From Paenibacillus_AB hodogayensis (GTDB lineage: Bacteria > Bacillota > Bacilli > Paenibacillales > NBRC-103111), in contig NZ_BAAAYO010000002.1 in assembly GCF_039536325.1 (NCBI RefSeq), positions 1-64,000 of the forward strand: 64,000 nucleotides of DNA, given 5' to 3'. Positions 33,149-42,385 of this stretch are shown in pieces (the first letter of the stretch is position 1; each line of letters starts with the position of its first letter). Below the pieces are notes generated by a model, which saw only the letters and a list, made by a program, of their open reading frames with translations, was not told where the DNA came from and did not search any database. The position numbers were made by a program, and so were the translations under genes.

Positions 33149-34441
33149 TTATTTTTTCAGGCTGTTCCATGTTTTCTGGAACTCGTCGAACATTTGCTCC
33201 TTCGTCATCTTCTTGGCCACGTATGCTTGCATCGCATCGGCGAACTTCTTGCTCGACGCCTCGCCGCCCGGGAACTTGAACCAGTTCCAGCTAAGCGTCT
33301 TGTTGTCTTTGACGTATTTCATAATGTCGGCAGCCAATGGTCCGAGCGTCGCTTCATCGGCCGGGATCGATTTGAACGCCGGAATGAACTGGAATTCCTT
33401 CGTCATATACGTTTTGCCGATATCGGACGTCACCATCCAGTTGAGGAACTTTTTGGCCTCGTCCTTGACGGCCGAGTTTTTGTTGACGACCCAGTTGTTC
33501 GGCACGCCGACCGGCAGCTTGTCGTTGGCCGCCGCATCGTCGCTGATCGGCATCGGCAGGAAGCCGACCTTCAAGTTCGGGTTTGTTTTGGTCAACTGTA
33601 CCTGCGTCCAGTTGCCCTGCTGCGTCATCGCCGCCTTGCCGGTGGCGAACGTCGTCACTTGGGTGTTGTAGTCGGTTTGCAGCGGGTTGGCGTTGCCGTA
33701 TTTCAGCTGCAGGTCGAACAGCTTCACCCAGTTGTCGAAGGTGGCGTTGCCGGCGATTTTGGCCGTGCCTTTATTCAAGCCGTCAATGAACGTATTCGGG
33801 TTAGACTGGTACGCGAACGGCAGGTTAATGAAATGGTTGCCGAGCACCCACCACTCGCCGTAGCCGTTGACGAACGGGGTAATCCCCTTCGCTTGCAGCT
33901 TCTTGGCCGCATCCTCCAGTTGAGTCAGCGTCTTCGGCAGCTCGGTAATGCCGGCCTGTGCGAACAGGTCTTTATTGTAGACGAAGCCGTAGCCTTCCAG
34001 ATTGAGCGGCTGGCCGTACAGCTTGCCGTCCTTCGTCATCGGCTCCTTGGCCGCTTCGACGAGATCCTTCACCCACGGCTGATCGGACAAGTCCTCCAGA
34101 TGCTCCAGCCACAGATCGAGATCGGTAAAGCCGCCGTTGTTGAAAATATCCGGCTTGTCGCCCGAGCTGAACTTCGCCTTCAACGCGGCGCCGTAGTCGG
34201 CTCCGCCGCCGACGGTGTCAATTTGGATTTTCACGCCGGGGGTCTGTTTCTCGTATTCCTTCGCCAGCTTGGCCAGCTGCTCCGCGATTTCTACTTTGAA
34301 TTGGAACATCTTGATCGTTACGTTTTTCGCTCCGCCGCCTGTCGAACCCCCGGAAGAAGGCTCCTTGCTGCCGCAGCCGGCCGCGACGATGGAGAGGGTT
34401 AAAGCGGACACGACACCGAGTATGGCTACACGCTTTTTCAT
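33149..34441 (-). CDS. sugar-binding lipoprotein (family 1) of ABC importer
   Basis: 430-aa binding lipoprotein: lipobox VAAGC with Cys23, then a Gly/Ser linker (GSKEPSSGGSTGGG) and a family-1 sugar-binding fold (IFNNGGFTDLDLWLEHLEDL). Last gene of the minus-strand unit that starts with the two permeases at 36.3 kb; the order permease-permease-binding protein is common in Paenibacillus. The divergent two-component genes likely control it. No ATPase gene is present, so an MsmX-type ATPase such as that at 6.6-7.7 kb is needed. Substrate unknown. Confidence 0.92.
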   Translation of the reverse strand: MKKRVAILGVVSALTLSIVAAGCGSKEPSSGGSTGGGAKNVTIKMFQFKVEIAEQLAKLAKEYEKQTPGVKIQIDTVGGGADYGAALKAKFSSGDKPDIFNNGGFTDLDLWLEHLEDLSDQPWVKDLVEAAKEPMTKDGKLYGQPLNLEGYGFVYNKDLFAQAGITELPKTLTQLEDAAKKLQAKGITPFVNGYGEWWVLGNHFINLPFAYQSNPNTFIDGLNKGTAKIAGNATFDNWVKLFDLQLKYGNANPLQTDYNTQVTTFATGKAAMTQQGNWTQVQLTKTNPNLKVGFLPMPISDDAAANDKLPVGVPNNWVVNKNSAVKDEAKKFLNWMVTSDIGKTYMTKEFQFIPAFKSIPADEATLGPLAADIMKYVKDNKTLSWNWFKFPGGEASSKKFADAMQAYVAKKMTKEQMFDEFQKTWNSLKK

Positions 34442-34561
34442 TGAAGTTCCTCCCTTTTTTGAAATCTATTGTTTGATTTAGGTTCTACCTGTATTGTAAC
34501 CACTGTCCTTCACCACCGACACGTACGGGGATGAACGAACAGGTGGAATTTTGTGAACCGC

Positions 34562-35398
34562 TTACCCTTTGACCGAGCCGGCCGTAATCCCCTCGATAAT
34601 ATGCCGCTGCATCGCCAGGAAAAACAGCACGATCGGCGTTACGCTGAGCACAAGACCGGCCAAGGCCAAATCCCATTGCTTCGTATATTGCCCGAAAAAC
34701 GAATACGTCGCAAGCGGAATGGTGCGCAAATCCGGGCTGGCCAGTATTAATAAAGGCAGCAAAAAGTCGTTCCAGATCCACAAGCTGTTCAGCAGAACGA
34801 CCGTGACGGTCATCGGCTTGAGCAGCGGGAACACGATTCTCCAAAACACGCCAAACGGCGAGCAGCCGTCCACGACCGCGGATTCTTCGATCTCCTGCGG
34901 AATCGACTTGACGAAGCCATGGTACAAAAACAAGTTAAGCGATACCCCGAAGCCGAAATAACAGATGACCAGTCCGGGAATGCTGTCCATCAGATGCAAG
35001 GTATCGGCCACTCGTACGAGCGGGATCATGACCGATTGGAACGGGATGACCATTGCCGAGACGAAGCCAAGCAGCAGCAGCTTGTTCAGACGGTTCGGCA
35101 CGCGCACCATGCGGTAGGCGGCCATCGCGCTGATGACGACAAGGCCGACGTTGCTGGCGATCGTAATCATCAACGAATTGGCGAATACTTTGGGAAACTG
35201 CGTAATCTCCCATACCCGCGAATAGTTTTCGAAATGCAGCGACTTCGGCAAATTGGCCGAGTTGACGAGAAGATCGCCGAAGCTTTTCACCGAATTGACG
35301 ATAACGAAGTAGAACGGTGCGAGAAACAGCAGGCCAAGCAGCACCGCCAACAGCTCCAGAAGCAGCGTGCGGGACGAATAGCGGGAACGCGCTTCCAT
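34562..35398 (-). CDS. sugar ABC transporter permease (MalG/UgpE type)
   Basis: 278-aa permease with six helices and the EAA loop EIEESAVVDGCSPFGVFWRIVFPLLKP. Its ATG overlaps the TGA of the upstream permease gene by one base (TGATG), so the two are translationally coupled; GGAGG precedes. Pairs with the MalF-type protein for uptake of the ligand delivered by the lipoprotein at 33.1-34.4 kb. Confidence 0.92.
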   Translation of the reverse strand: MEARSRYSSRTLLLELLAVLLGLLFLAPFYFVIVNSVKSFGDLLVNSANLPKSLHFENYSRVWEITQFPKVFANSLMITIASNVGLVVISAMAAYRMVRVPNRLNKLLLLGFVSAMVIPFQSVMIPLVRVADTLHLMDSIPGLVICYFGFGVSLNLFLYHGFVKSIPQEIEESAVVDGCSPFGVFWRIVFPLLKPMTVTVVLLNSLWIWNDFLLPLLILASPDLRTIPLATYSFFGQYTKQWDLALAGLVLSVTPIVLFFLAMQRHIIEGITAGSVKG

Positions 35399-36282
35399 CA
35401 GGCCTCCACCTCCCTTTTCTTCGTAAGGCTAACCTGAATGAGCGTAACCAGAGCGACGGCGGCGAAGAACACGACCGACTTCGCGGAGCCCAGTCCGAGC
35501 ATATTGTTGCGGAAGGCGTCCTGGTAAATATTCAGCGCAATCGATTCGGTAGAGCCGAACGGCCCGCCTTTCGTCAGCGACATGTTCAGATCGAACATTT
35601 TGAACGCCCAGGAAATCGCCAGGAACAGACTTACCGTCACGGCCGGCATAATGAGCGGCACCGTAATGTGGCGAAGCATCTGCAGCCGGCTGACCCCGTC
35701 GATGCGAGCCGCTTCGATAACGTCCTTGGGCACGTTGCTAATCGCGGCGATATAGATGATCATCAGATAGCCGGCGCCTTGCCAGACGCTGACGATGACC
35801 AGCCCCCAGAAGGCAGTCGTCTCGTCGCCGAGCCACGGGAGGTTGAAGAAGCCGATGCCGGTCATCTCCCCGATCGTCGAGAAGCCTTTGACAAAGATAA
35901 ATTGCCAAATAAAACCCAGCAGCAAGCCCCCGATCACGTTCGGCATGAAGAACACGGTCCGCAGCACATTGCGCGTCTTGAGCGCCTGGGTGAGCAGCTG
36001 GGCCAGCAAAAAGCCGAGCACGTTCGTCAGCACGACGCTCGCCACCGTAAAACGGGCGGTGAAGGCAAAGGAGTGGAGAAATGCTTGGTCATCGGTTAAG
36101 ATGGTTTTATAATTGGCAAAACCGATCCATTTGATATCCGAGCTGACTCCGTTCCATTCGGTAAACGAATAATAGATGCTCATCAGAAACGGTACGAGCA
36201 CGATCACGGCGAACGCCAGTACGGCAGGTCCGACGAATGCCGCCTGGAGCGACCATTCGGTCCATCTTTTACTGCGTTTCAT
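35398..36282 (-). CDS. sugar ABC transporter permease (MalF/UgpA type)
   Basis: 294-aa permease with six transmembrane segments and the ATPase-docking loop VIEAARIDGVSRLQMLRHITVPLIMP. AAGGAGGT lies 7 nt before the ATG. First gene of the importer operon, with its promoter at 36313-36340, divergent from the sensor kinase gene. Confidence 0.92.
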   Translation of the reverse strand: MKRSKRWTEWSLQAAFVGPAVLAFAVIVLVPFLMSIYYSFTEWNGVSSDIKWIGFANYKTILTDDQAFLHSFAFTARFTVASVVLTNVLGFLLAQLLTQALKTRNVLRTVFFMPNVIGGLLLGFIWQFIFVKGFSTIGEMTGIGFFNLPWLGDETTAFWGLVIVSVWQGAGYLMIIYIAAISNVPKDVIEAARIDGVSRLQMLRHITVPLIMPAVTVSLFLAISWAFKMFDLNMSLTKGGPFGSTESIALNIYQDAFRNNMLGLGSAKSVVFFAAVALVTLIQVSLTKKREVEA

Positions 36283-36312
36283 GGCATCGACCTCCTTGAT
36301 CTTTATACTTGT

Positions 36313-36340
36313 ATTGTAAACCCGTATTTAATCCGATCAA
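36313..36340 (-). promoter_or_regulatory. promoter of the sugar importer operon
   Basis: Minus-strand TTGATC and TACAAT separated by 16 bp, about 30 bp upstream of the MalF-type start codon. The YesN-like regulator encoded opposite is the likely activator. Confidence 0.55.
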
Positions 36341-36422
36341 ACGTAACATCGTGATCTATTAGGTGGAACCTGATGACGTCGTGATCCCTGCAGGGCATGG
36401 CTGAAAGCGAGTTGAGACTCTG

Positions 36423-38255
36423 TTGTTCCGGACAAGCATTCGCAACAAACTGATTGCCTTCCTGCTCGCCGCGGTCATCGTGCCGCTGGCGACGTCGATT
36501 GCGATCAACTATGGGTATACGAAAAAAACGATCACGCAGGACAAAATCGAGGTCACCTCGACGCTGCTGGCGCAGGGCAAGGAAAACATCCGGCACTACA
36601 TGGACACGATCCATCAGGCGACCTTGTCCGTCTACAACGACGCCAAGCTCAACGCGATCATCGAGACCGGATCGACCGATTATTTGAGCGACCAGGAAAC
36701 GTACCGCGCGCTCATGCACATGGCCAATGTGATGCCGGACATTTACCAGGTGTACCTGTACATGGAGAAGGCGAAGAAGCCGTTCGTCATGATCAACGCC
36801 CTGCTCAAGCGGGTGCCGGAGCCCGGCTCGCCGCAGCCGTACCAGCCGGATTTCGGCGGTGCCGAAGTCATTGTCGAGCCCCCGCATCCGAGTCACGATT
36901 ACGGCTTCGCGCCTACCGCCTATATCGCGCCGGCGACCGTCATGACGATGCACCGGAACATCCGGCGCGTGCCGTTGACCGAAGGGCTGGGCATTTTATC
37001 CATGGACGTCAATATGCAAGGATTGCGGGCGATGGCGGAAAGCTTGTACGACCCGGGCCGGGAGCAGTTCTATATCCTCGACCGCTCCGGGGCGGTCATC
37101 TACGGTCCGGATGAACGGTTATGGGGCAGCCGGCTGACCGGCGGGTGGGCTTCCGGTTTATTGGCCCGACCGGAGCAGGCCGGCAGCATGTTCGCCAAAG
37201 GCGAAGGCTTTCAGGGAGTGCAGGTATACGATACGCTGGAGACAAGTTACTTGAGCTGGACGATCGTCAAACGCATTCCCGACGAGGTTCTCTATAAGCA
37301 AGCCCGCGATTTGGCGCGGATCAACACGTTCGTACTGGCCGCTTTCTCGCTGCTGTCGATTATCGTGACCGTAGGCGTGGCCATCTTGTTCACGGCTCCG
37401 ATCAAACGTTTGATCGGCTATATCGGCGCCATCCAGAAAGGCAATATGAACGTGGATATCGACATACGGCGAAAGGACGAATTCGGCCTGCTCGCCGCCA
37501 GGTTCCGTTCGATGATGCAGCATATCAACAATCTAATCGTTAAGGAATACCGGCTGGAGCTGGCGAACCGGACCAATCAGCTGAAGGCGCTGCAGGCGCA
37601 GATTCACCCGCACTTTCTATACAACGCCCTGCAGTCGATCGGCACGCTGGCGCTGCATATGAACGCCCCGCACATTTACAAGCTGATCTCCGCGCTCGGC
37701 AAAATGATGCGCTACAGCATGAACACGTCGGAAACAACGGTTCCGCTCGCCAAAGAAATCGATCATATCCGCTCCTACGTGGAGTTGCAGCGCAACCGGT
37801 TCGACGAGCGGTTGACGCTCGAGCTGGAGATGGACCCGGCCACGCTGCACATCCTGGTGCCCAAGATGACGCTTCAGCCGCTGCTGGAAAATTACTTCAA
37901 GCACGGCTTCGACGCGGCGTCCGAGACGACGGGGGCGATCGTCGTACGCAGCTCGTTTACCGAAGACGGACGCATCGCCATTAGCGTCGCCGACAACGGC
38001 AAAGGAGCGGACCCGGGTCAGCTGGACGAGCTTCGACTACTGCTGCGCCGGGCCGGCAATGACCTCGATGCCGAGCTCGACACGGCGAACGAAGGCGGAA
38101 TCGGCCTCGTCAACGTGCTGTCCCGGTTGAAGCTGACGTACGGAGATACGGCCGATATGCGGATCGGAACGGTAAAGCCGCACGGCTTCGAGGTGGACAT
38201 CCTTATTCCTGCGGAAAGAAACGAGGCTGACGATGAAAATCATAATCGTGGATGA
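36423..38255 (+). CDS. YesM-like sensor histidine kinase
   Basis: 610-aa kinase: transmembrane helix at about 11-28, an extracellular sensing region of about 270 residues, a second helix at about 298-322, a HAMP domain (about 323-378), then the His_kinase/HATPase module with QAQIHPHFLYNALQSIGTL (phosphoacceptor expected at His397) and the nucleotide-binding DNGKGAD. It probably senses the sugar or its binding protein and phosphorylates the adjacent regulator. TTG start; I see no strong ribosome site, but an in-frame stop at 36402 limits upstream choices. It overlaps the regulator gene by 23 bp. Confidence 0.9.
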   Translation: MFRTSIRNKLIAFLLAAVIVPLATSIAINYGYTKKTITQDKIEVTSTLLAQGKENIRHYMDTIHQATLSVYNDAKLNAIIETGSTDYLSDQETYRALMHMANVMPDIYQVYLYMEKAKKPFVMINALLKRVPEPGSPQPYQPDFGGAEVIVEPPHPSHDYGFAPTAYIAPATVMTMHRNIRRVPLTEGLGILSMDVNMQGLRAMAESLYDPGREQFYILDRSGAVIYGPDERLWGSRLTGGWASGLLARPEQAGSMFAKGEGFQGVQVYDTLETSYLSWTIVKRIPDEVLYKQARDLARINTFVLAAFSLLSIIVTVGVAILFTAPIKRLIGYIGAIQKGNMNVDIDIRRKDEFGLLAARFRSMMQHINNLIVKEYRLELANRTNQLKALQAQIHPHFLYNALQSIGTLALHMNAPHIYKLISALGKMMRYSMNTSETTVPLAKEIDHIRSYVELQRNRFDERLTLELEMDPATLHILVPKMTLQPLLENYFKHGFDAASETTGAIVVRSSFTEDGRIAISVADNGKGADPGQLDELRLLLRRAGNDLDAELDTANEGGIGLVNVLSRLKLTYGDTADMRIGTVKPHGFEVDILIPAERNEADDENHNRG

Positions 38256-39855
38256 CGAAAAGCATGTGAGGGATGCGATCAAGCTGCTGATCGATTGGAA
38301 GGCACTCGGTATCGATACCGTACTAGAGGCGGCGGACGGGGCCAGCGCCATGACGCTGATCGCCGAGGAGCGACCGCAAATCGTCTATACCGATATGATG
38401 ATGCCGAACGTGGACGGCATTTCCCTGCTCCGCTGGATCAAGGAAAACGCCCCTTCCTGCAAAACGATCGTCATCAGCGGCCATGACGACTTCGAGTTTG
38501 TGCGGGGGGCGCTCAAATACGGCGGTATGGATTACCTGCTCAAGCCGATCGACGCCGAGCAATTGCTGGACATTACGGAGAAGGCGCTGGGAAGCTGGCG
38601 CGACGAAGAGAAGGAACGGACGGAGGCGCACATGCGCTCGATGCGCATCAATTCGCTTCGCCCTGTCTATTACGACCGGCTGCTGTCCAACCTGATCCGC
38701 GAGCCGTCCTCCTATTCCGCAGAGAAGCAAACGTTCGCTCAGGAATTTCCCGGGCTGGCCGAAGGCGCTCCGTGCCGGATCAGCCTGCTTGCTGCGGATA
38801 CGCTGCATGGCAAGCTGCGCGGCAAATTCGCCTCTCATACCGATCTGCTGTTGTTCAGCCTCGTCAACATCTGCAACGAGCTGCTTGGCGAGCAGCAGGC
38901 CGGTATCGCCTTCCGGCTGTGGGACAGCCGGCATCCGGTCGTCCTGCTCCATTGGGGTCGGACCGACCAAGCCCCGGCGCTGCTGGCTGCGATCAACGAC
39001 GGGCTGCAGCGGACGTACCAAGCCCGGGTCGAATTCGGCCTGGGCGGCGTCCACCCGTTTCCTGGCGGGGTAAGCGAATCGTTCGGGGAAGCCGAGACGG
39101 CGCTGCGCCAGCGCAACCTGCTGAAACGCTCGTTATGGGTTCACGCCTTCGATCCGCAGCAGAAGCCGCACGCGGCCGAGCTTCACCTCTCCGAATTCGA
39201 GGAACCGATTCGGCTGGCTATCCGCAGCGCCAGCAAGCCGAAAATGGAAGAAGCCGTCGGGGGGTGGATCGGGGAGGTGCGCAAGAAAACGTTCGTTTCG
39301 TTGGAGCATCTGGAGCTGTGGAGCCACGAATTTCAGGCGTTGAAGTCGCGATGGGTGAAAGACTTTTTCCCCGGAGACGATGGAGACGTGCGCATACCCC
39401 CGGAAACGGCCGCCCTGCCGCTGCCTTTGAACGCGAACGGCGAACTGTCCCTGGATTTGTGGCGGGAGGAAATGAGCGCAAGTCTCTTCCGGTTGTCCGA
39501 GCTCGCCCGCAAGGTGACGCAGCAGGAGAGCCATTTGATCTACGAGATCGCCCGCTATTTGCAAAGCCGGATCGATCAGGATATTAGCGTCCAGGAGGTA
39601 GCCGCCCACTTTTATTTGAGCCGGGAATACGTCTCCCGCCGGTTCAAGCAGGAGTTCGGCGAGACGATCAGCGATTTCCTGCTGCGCCACCGGATGGAGC
39701 GGGCGAAGACGCTGCTATTGAACCCGGAGCTGAAAATCGTGCAGATCGCGCATATGACCGGCTACGAAGACGAGAAATATTTCAGCAAAGTATTCAAAAA
39801 GACGTTCGGCAAGTCGCCGGCGGAATACCGCAAGGAGCCTGCGGGCGGGGGCTGA
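38233..39855 (+). CDS. YesN-like response regulator with AraC-type DNA-binding domain
   Basis: 540-aa regulator: receiver domain 1-120 with the acidic pocket D7-D8, phosphoacceptor D54 in VYTDMMMPNVDG and K-containing LLKPIDAEQL; a long middle region (about 140-420) with a diverged domain as in YesN proteins; and a C-terminal AraC double helix-turn-helix (about 430-535) with ISVQEVAAHFYLSREYVSRRFK and IVQIAHMTGYEDEKYFSKVFKKTFG. It overlaps and is translated with the kinase gene and likely activates the divergent importer operon. Confidence 0.92.
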   Translation: MKIIIVDDEKHVRDAIKLLIDWKALGIDTVLEAADGASAMTLIAEERPQIVYTDMMMPNVDGISLLRWIKENAPSCKTIVISGHDDFEFVRGALKYGGMDYLLKPIDAEQLLDITEKALGSWRDEEKERTEAHMRSMRINSLRPVYYDRLLSNLIREPSSYSAEKQTFAQEFPGLAEGAPCRISLLAADTLHGKLRGKFASHTDLLLFSLVNICNELLGEQQAGIAFRLWDSRHPVVLLHWGRTDQAPALLAAINDGLQRTYQARVEFGLGGVHPFPGGVSESFGEAETALRQRNLLKRSLWVHAFDPQQKPHAAELHLSEFEEPIRLAIRSASKPKMEEAVGGWIGEVRKKTFVSLEHLELWSHEFQALKSRWVKDFFPGDDGDVRIPPETAALPLPLNANGELSLDLWREEMSASLFRLSELARKVTQQESHLIYEIARYLQSRIDQDISVQEVAAHFYLSREYVSRRFKQEFGETISDFLLRHRMERAKTLLLNPELKIVQIAHMTGYEDEKYFSKVFKKTFGKSPAEYRKEPAGGG

Positions 39856-39873
39856 GCGATAAAAAACAAAAAA

Positions 39874-39896
39874 GGAAAGTCCTGGTCGGACTTTCC
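39874..39896. terminator. bidirectional terminator between the response regulator and uppP genes
   Basis: GGAAAGTCC-tggtc-GGACTTTCC is a perfect 9-bp stem with an A-run to the left. It separates the convergent regulator and UppP genes. Confidence 0.8.
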
Positions 39897-39904
39897 CTTG
39901 GTGA

Positions 39905-40750
39905 TTACAGATAAAGGAATAGAGCAATAATGGCTGCAAGCACAAAACGGTAAATGGCAAAAGGCGTGAGCTTGATCCGTTGAATCAGCTTCAGGAAAAA
40001 ACGGATGGATATCAATGCGAATACGAATGCGCTGATAAAACCGGCGATAAAAAACGGCAGCGCCTCCGGCGTAAACGAATCCCAATGCTTGACCAGCGAA
40101 AGAAGGGTTGCTCCGGCCATAATCGGCACGGCCATAATAAACGTAAAGTCGGCGGCCGCGCGGTGGCTCATGCCGAGCAGCACCCCGCCGGAGATCGTCG
40201 AGCCGGAGCGCGAGAAGCCCGGCCACATGCCGAGGCATTGGAACAGGCCGATGCCGAATGCCTGCTTATACGTAATTTTATCCACGGTATCTACCTTCAG
40301 TACTCGCGGTCCCAGCTTGTCCGCAACGATCATCAGGATACCGCCCAACACGAGGCCGATGAGCACCGTGTGCAGGGAAAACAAATATTTGTCGATATAG
40401 CCTTCGAACAATACCCCGGCAACTCCCGCCGGAATGAGTCCGACAAAGACCTGGGCCAGCTTCAAGCGAGGTTCGCCCTTTCTGGCCGGAGCCGCTCCGG
40501 GCTTGCGCATTCTGCGCAGGCCAAGCAGATCGAGAATGCGATCCTTGAATACGACCACGACCGCCAAGATCGAACCGAGCTGGATAACGACCTTGAACGA
40601 ATTGGCAACCGAGGCTGGAAACAGCTCTTTCGAATGAAGCAGCATATCGTCAACCAAAATCATGTGCCCGGTGGAAGACACCGGCGCAAATTCCGTCAAG
40701 CCCTCGACGATCCCGAGCACGATCGCCACAAAATATTCCCACACACCCAC
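39905..40750 (-). CDS. uppP: undecaprenyl-diphosphate phosphatase UppP (copy 1)
   Basis: 281-aa BacA/UppP membrane phosphatase that recycles undecaprenyl diphosphate to the monophosphate for cell-wall synthesis. Both catalytic regions are seen: EGLTEFAPVSSTGHM near the N-terminus and PGFSRSGSTISGG. Eight or so helices. I set the start at a GTG about 10 nt after GAGGAG; longer in-frame N-termini are charged and unlike the family. A second copy is encoded at 44.9-45.7 kb. Confidence 0.93.
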   Translation of the reverse strand: MGVWEYFVAIVLGIVEGLTEFAPVSSTGHMILVDDMLLHSKELFPASVANSFKVVIQLGSILAVVVVFKDRILDLLGLRRMRKPGAAPARKGEPRLKLAQVFVGLIPAGVAGVLFEGYIDKYLFSLHTVLIGLVLGGILMIVADKLGPRVLKVDTVDKITYKQAFGIGLFQCLGMWPGFSRSGSTISGGVLLGMSHRAAADFTFIMAVPIMAGATLLSLVKHWDSFTPEALPFFIAGFISAFVFALISIRFFLKLIQRIKLTPFAIYRFVLAAIIALFLYL

Positions 40751-40980
40751 GCTCTTGCTTCTCCTCTCTCTACTACAAACAGATTTTGACTTTTCAAAGG
40801 CCAACAAAAAAGACGACGAAAGCGATAAAAAGGTTCGATACCGCTTTGCCGCATTCAAAAAAAAACGGAGATGCCGCCAACCGCGCTTCCAATCGAGCCT
40901 CGGCGCGCACCCCCGCGCTTTCCAAACGCCTGCCACTTGCTTGCCGTATCAGCGCCGGGTTCGAAGCCTCCCGCTCCGAC

Positions 40981-42312
40981 TTACGTCTGCTCTTCGCTCT
41001 CCTGAGGCGTCTTCACCTTCGTTATGTTTACCCGCATAATCCGCAGCCGATCGGTCTCGGCTATCTCGAATAAGTATCCGCCGTACTCCACGCTCATGCC
41101 GTTCACCGGCACATCCTCCAACTGCTTGAACAGCCAGCCGCCGATCGAATCGACCTCTTCGTCCTCGATGAGGATATGGAACATATCATTAATGTCTTCC
41201 AATAGCATCCGGCCTTCAACCGACGTCACTTCGCCGTTCACCTCGACGCTGGAACGCCCTTGGTCGAATTCGTCCATCATTTCGCCGACGATTTCCTCCA
41301 GAATGTCGCCAATCGTCACAAGCCCGGCCGTGCCGCCGTATTCGTCGATAACGATCGCGATTTGCGAACGCTTCTTCTTCATCAGCCGCAGCACATGACT
41401 GACCTCCATCGACTCCGGAACGGTCAAAATCGGACGGATGAACGTTTTCAGCTGTTGCTCTTCGTCGGGATCGCACGTCAGCAGATCGGTAATGTGTACG
41501 AAGCCGACGATCCGGTCTTTGTCGCCTCTCGCCACCGGATAACGGGTATGCTTGGAGGCGTATACGGTTTTCAAATTTTCTTCGAAGGACAGCGTCGTGA
41601 ACAGGCAGTCCATGTCCGTACGCGGCACCATGACCTCGCGGGCCAGCCGTTCGGAGAACTCGAAGATGTTGTCGAACAGCGCCATCTCGTCCTTGTCGAT
41701 ATGACCGCTGCGTGCGCTCTGGTTCATCAGGATGCGAATCTCTTCTTCCGTATGAGCGGCTTCGTGCTCGCTCGCCGGTTCTACGCCGAACAAGCGCAGC
41801 AGCCGGTTCGCGGCCCCGTTCAACAGCCAGATGGCCGGCATGAACAGCTTGTAGAACAGCATCAACGGAGTGGACAGCCACATCGAAGTGCCCTCGGACT
41901 TCTGGATCGCGAGCGACTTTGGCGCAAGCTCGCCCAGTACGATATGCAAAAACGTAATGACGCAGAAGGCGATGATGAACGACACCGTATGGCCCCATAA
42001 CGCATCGCCAAATCCCAGTCGGGCAAGCAGCGGGTCTACGATCAGTCGCGATATGGCCGGTTCCCCGACCCAGCCGAGTCCGAGCGAAGCAAGCGTAATG
42101 CCGAGCTGCGTGGCGGATAAATACGAATCGAGATTGTCCGTCGCTTTAAGCGCCGCTTTGGCTTTGCTGTTCCCTTCGTTGGCAAGCTGCGTAAGCCGGG
42201 ATTGACGCACCTTGACAAGCGCGAATTCGGCGGCCACGAACAAGCCATTCAGCAAGACGAGCACGAGCACGAGGAGCATGTACAACAGCAGTTCGATCCA
42301 ATTATAGTCCAC
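40981..42312 (-). CDS. CNNM/CBS-domain membrane protein (hemolysin C/CorC family)
   Basis: 443-aa protein: N-terminal DUF21/CNNM transmembrane domain (about 1-195), a CBS pair (about 215-340, with MVPRTDMDCLF and VTIGDILEEIVGEM) and a C-terminal CorC_HlyC domain (about 355-435). Members are linked to magnesium/cobalt efflux or transport. GTG start with GGAGAGTG before it. Single gene between UppP and YfkAB. Confidence 0.88.
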   Translation of the reverse strand: MDYNWIELLLYMLLVLVLVLLNGLFVAAEFALVKVRQSRLTQLANEGNSKAKAALKATDNLDSYLSATQLGITLASLGLGWVGEPAISRLIVDPLLARLGFGDALWGHTVSFIIAFCVITFLHIVLGELAPKSLAIQKSEGTSMWLSTPLMLFYKLFMPAIWLLNGAANRLLRLFGVEPASEHEAAHTEEEIRILMNQSARSGHIDKDEMALFDNIFEFSERLAREVMVPRTDMDCLFTTLSFEENLKTVYASKHTRYPVARGDKDRIVGFVHITDLLTCDPDEEQQLKTFIRPILTVPESMEVSHVLRLMKKKRSQIAIVIDEYGGTAGLVTIGDILEEIVGEMMDEFDQGRSSVEVNGEVTSVEGRMLLEDINDMFHILIEDEEVDSIGGWLFKQLEDVPVNGMSVEYGGYLFEIAETDRLRIMRVNITKVKTPQESEEQT

Positions 42313-42385
42313 TGGTCACTCTCCGGTAACTCCCGGAGAATTCCTCCTTTTCGTGCGCGATTGTCCCCATGAGGACGGGCTTGTG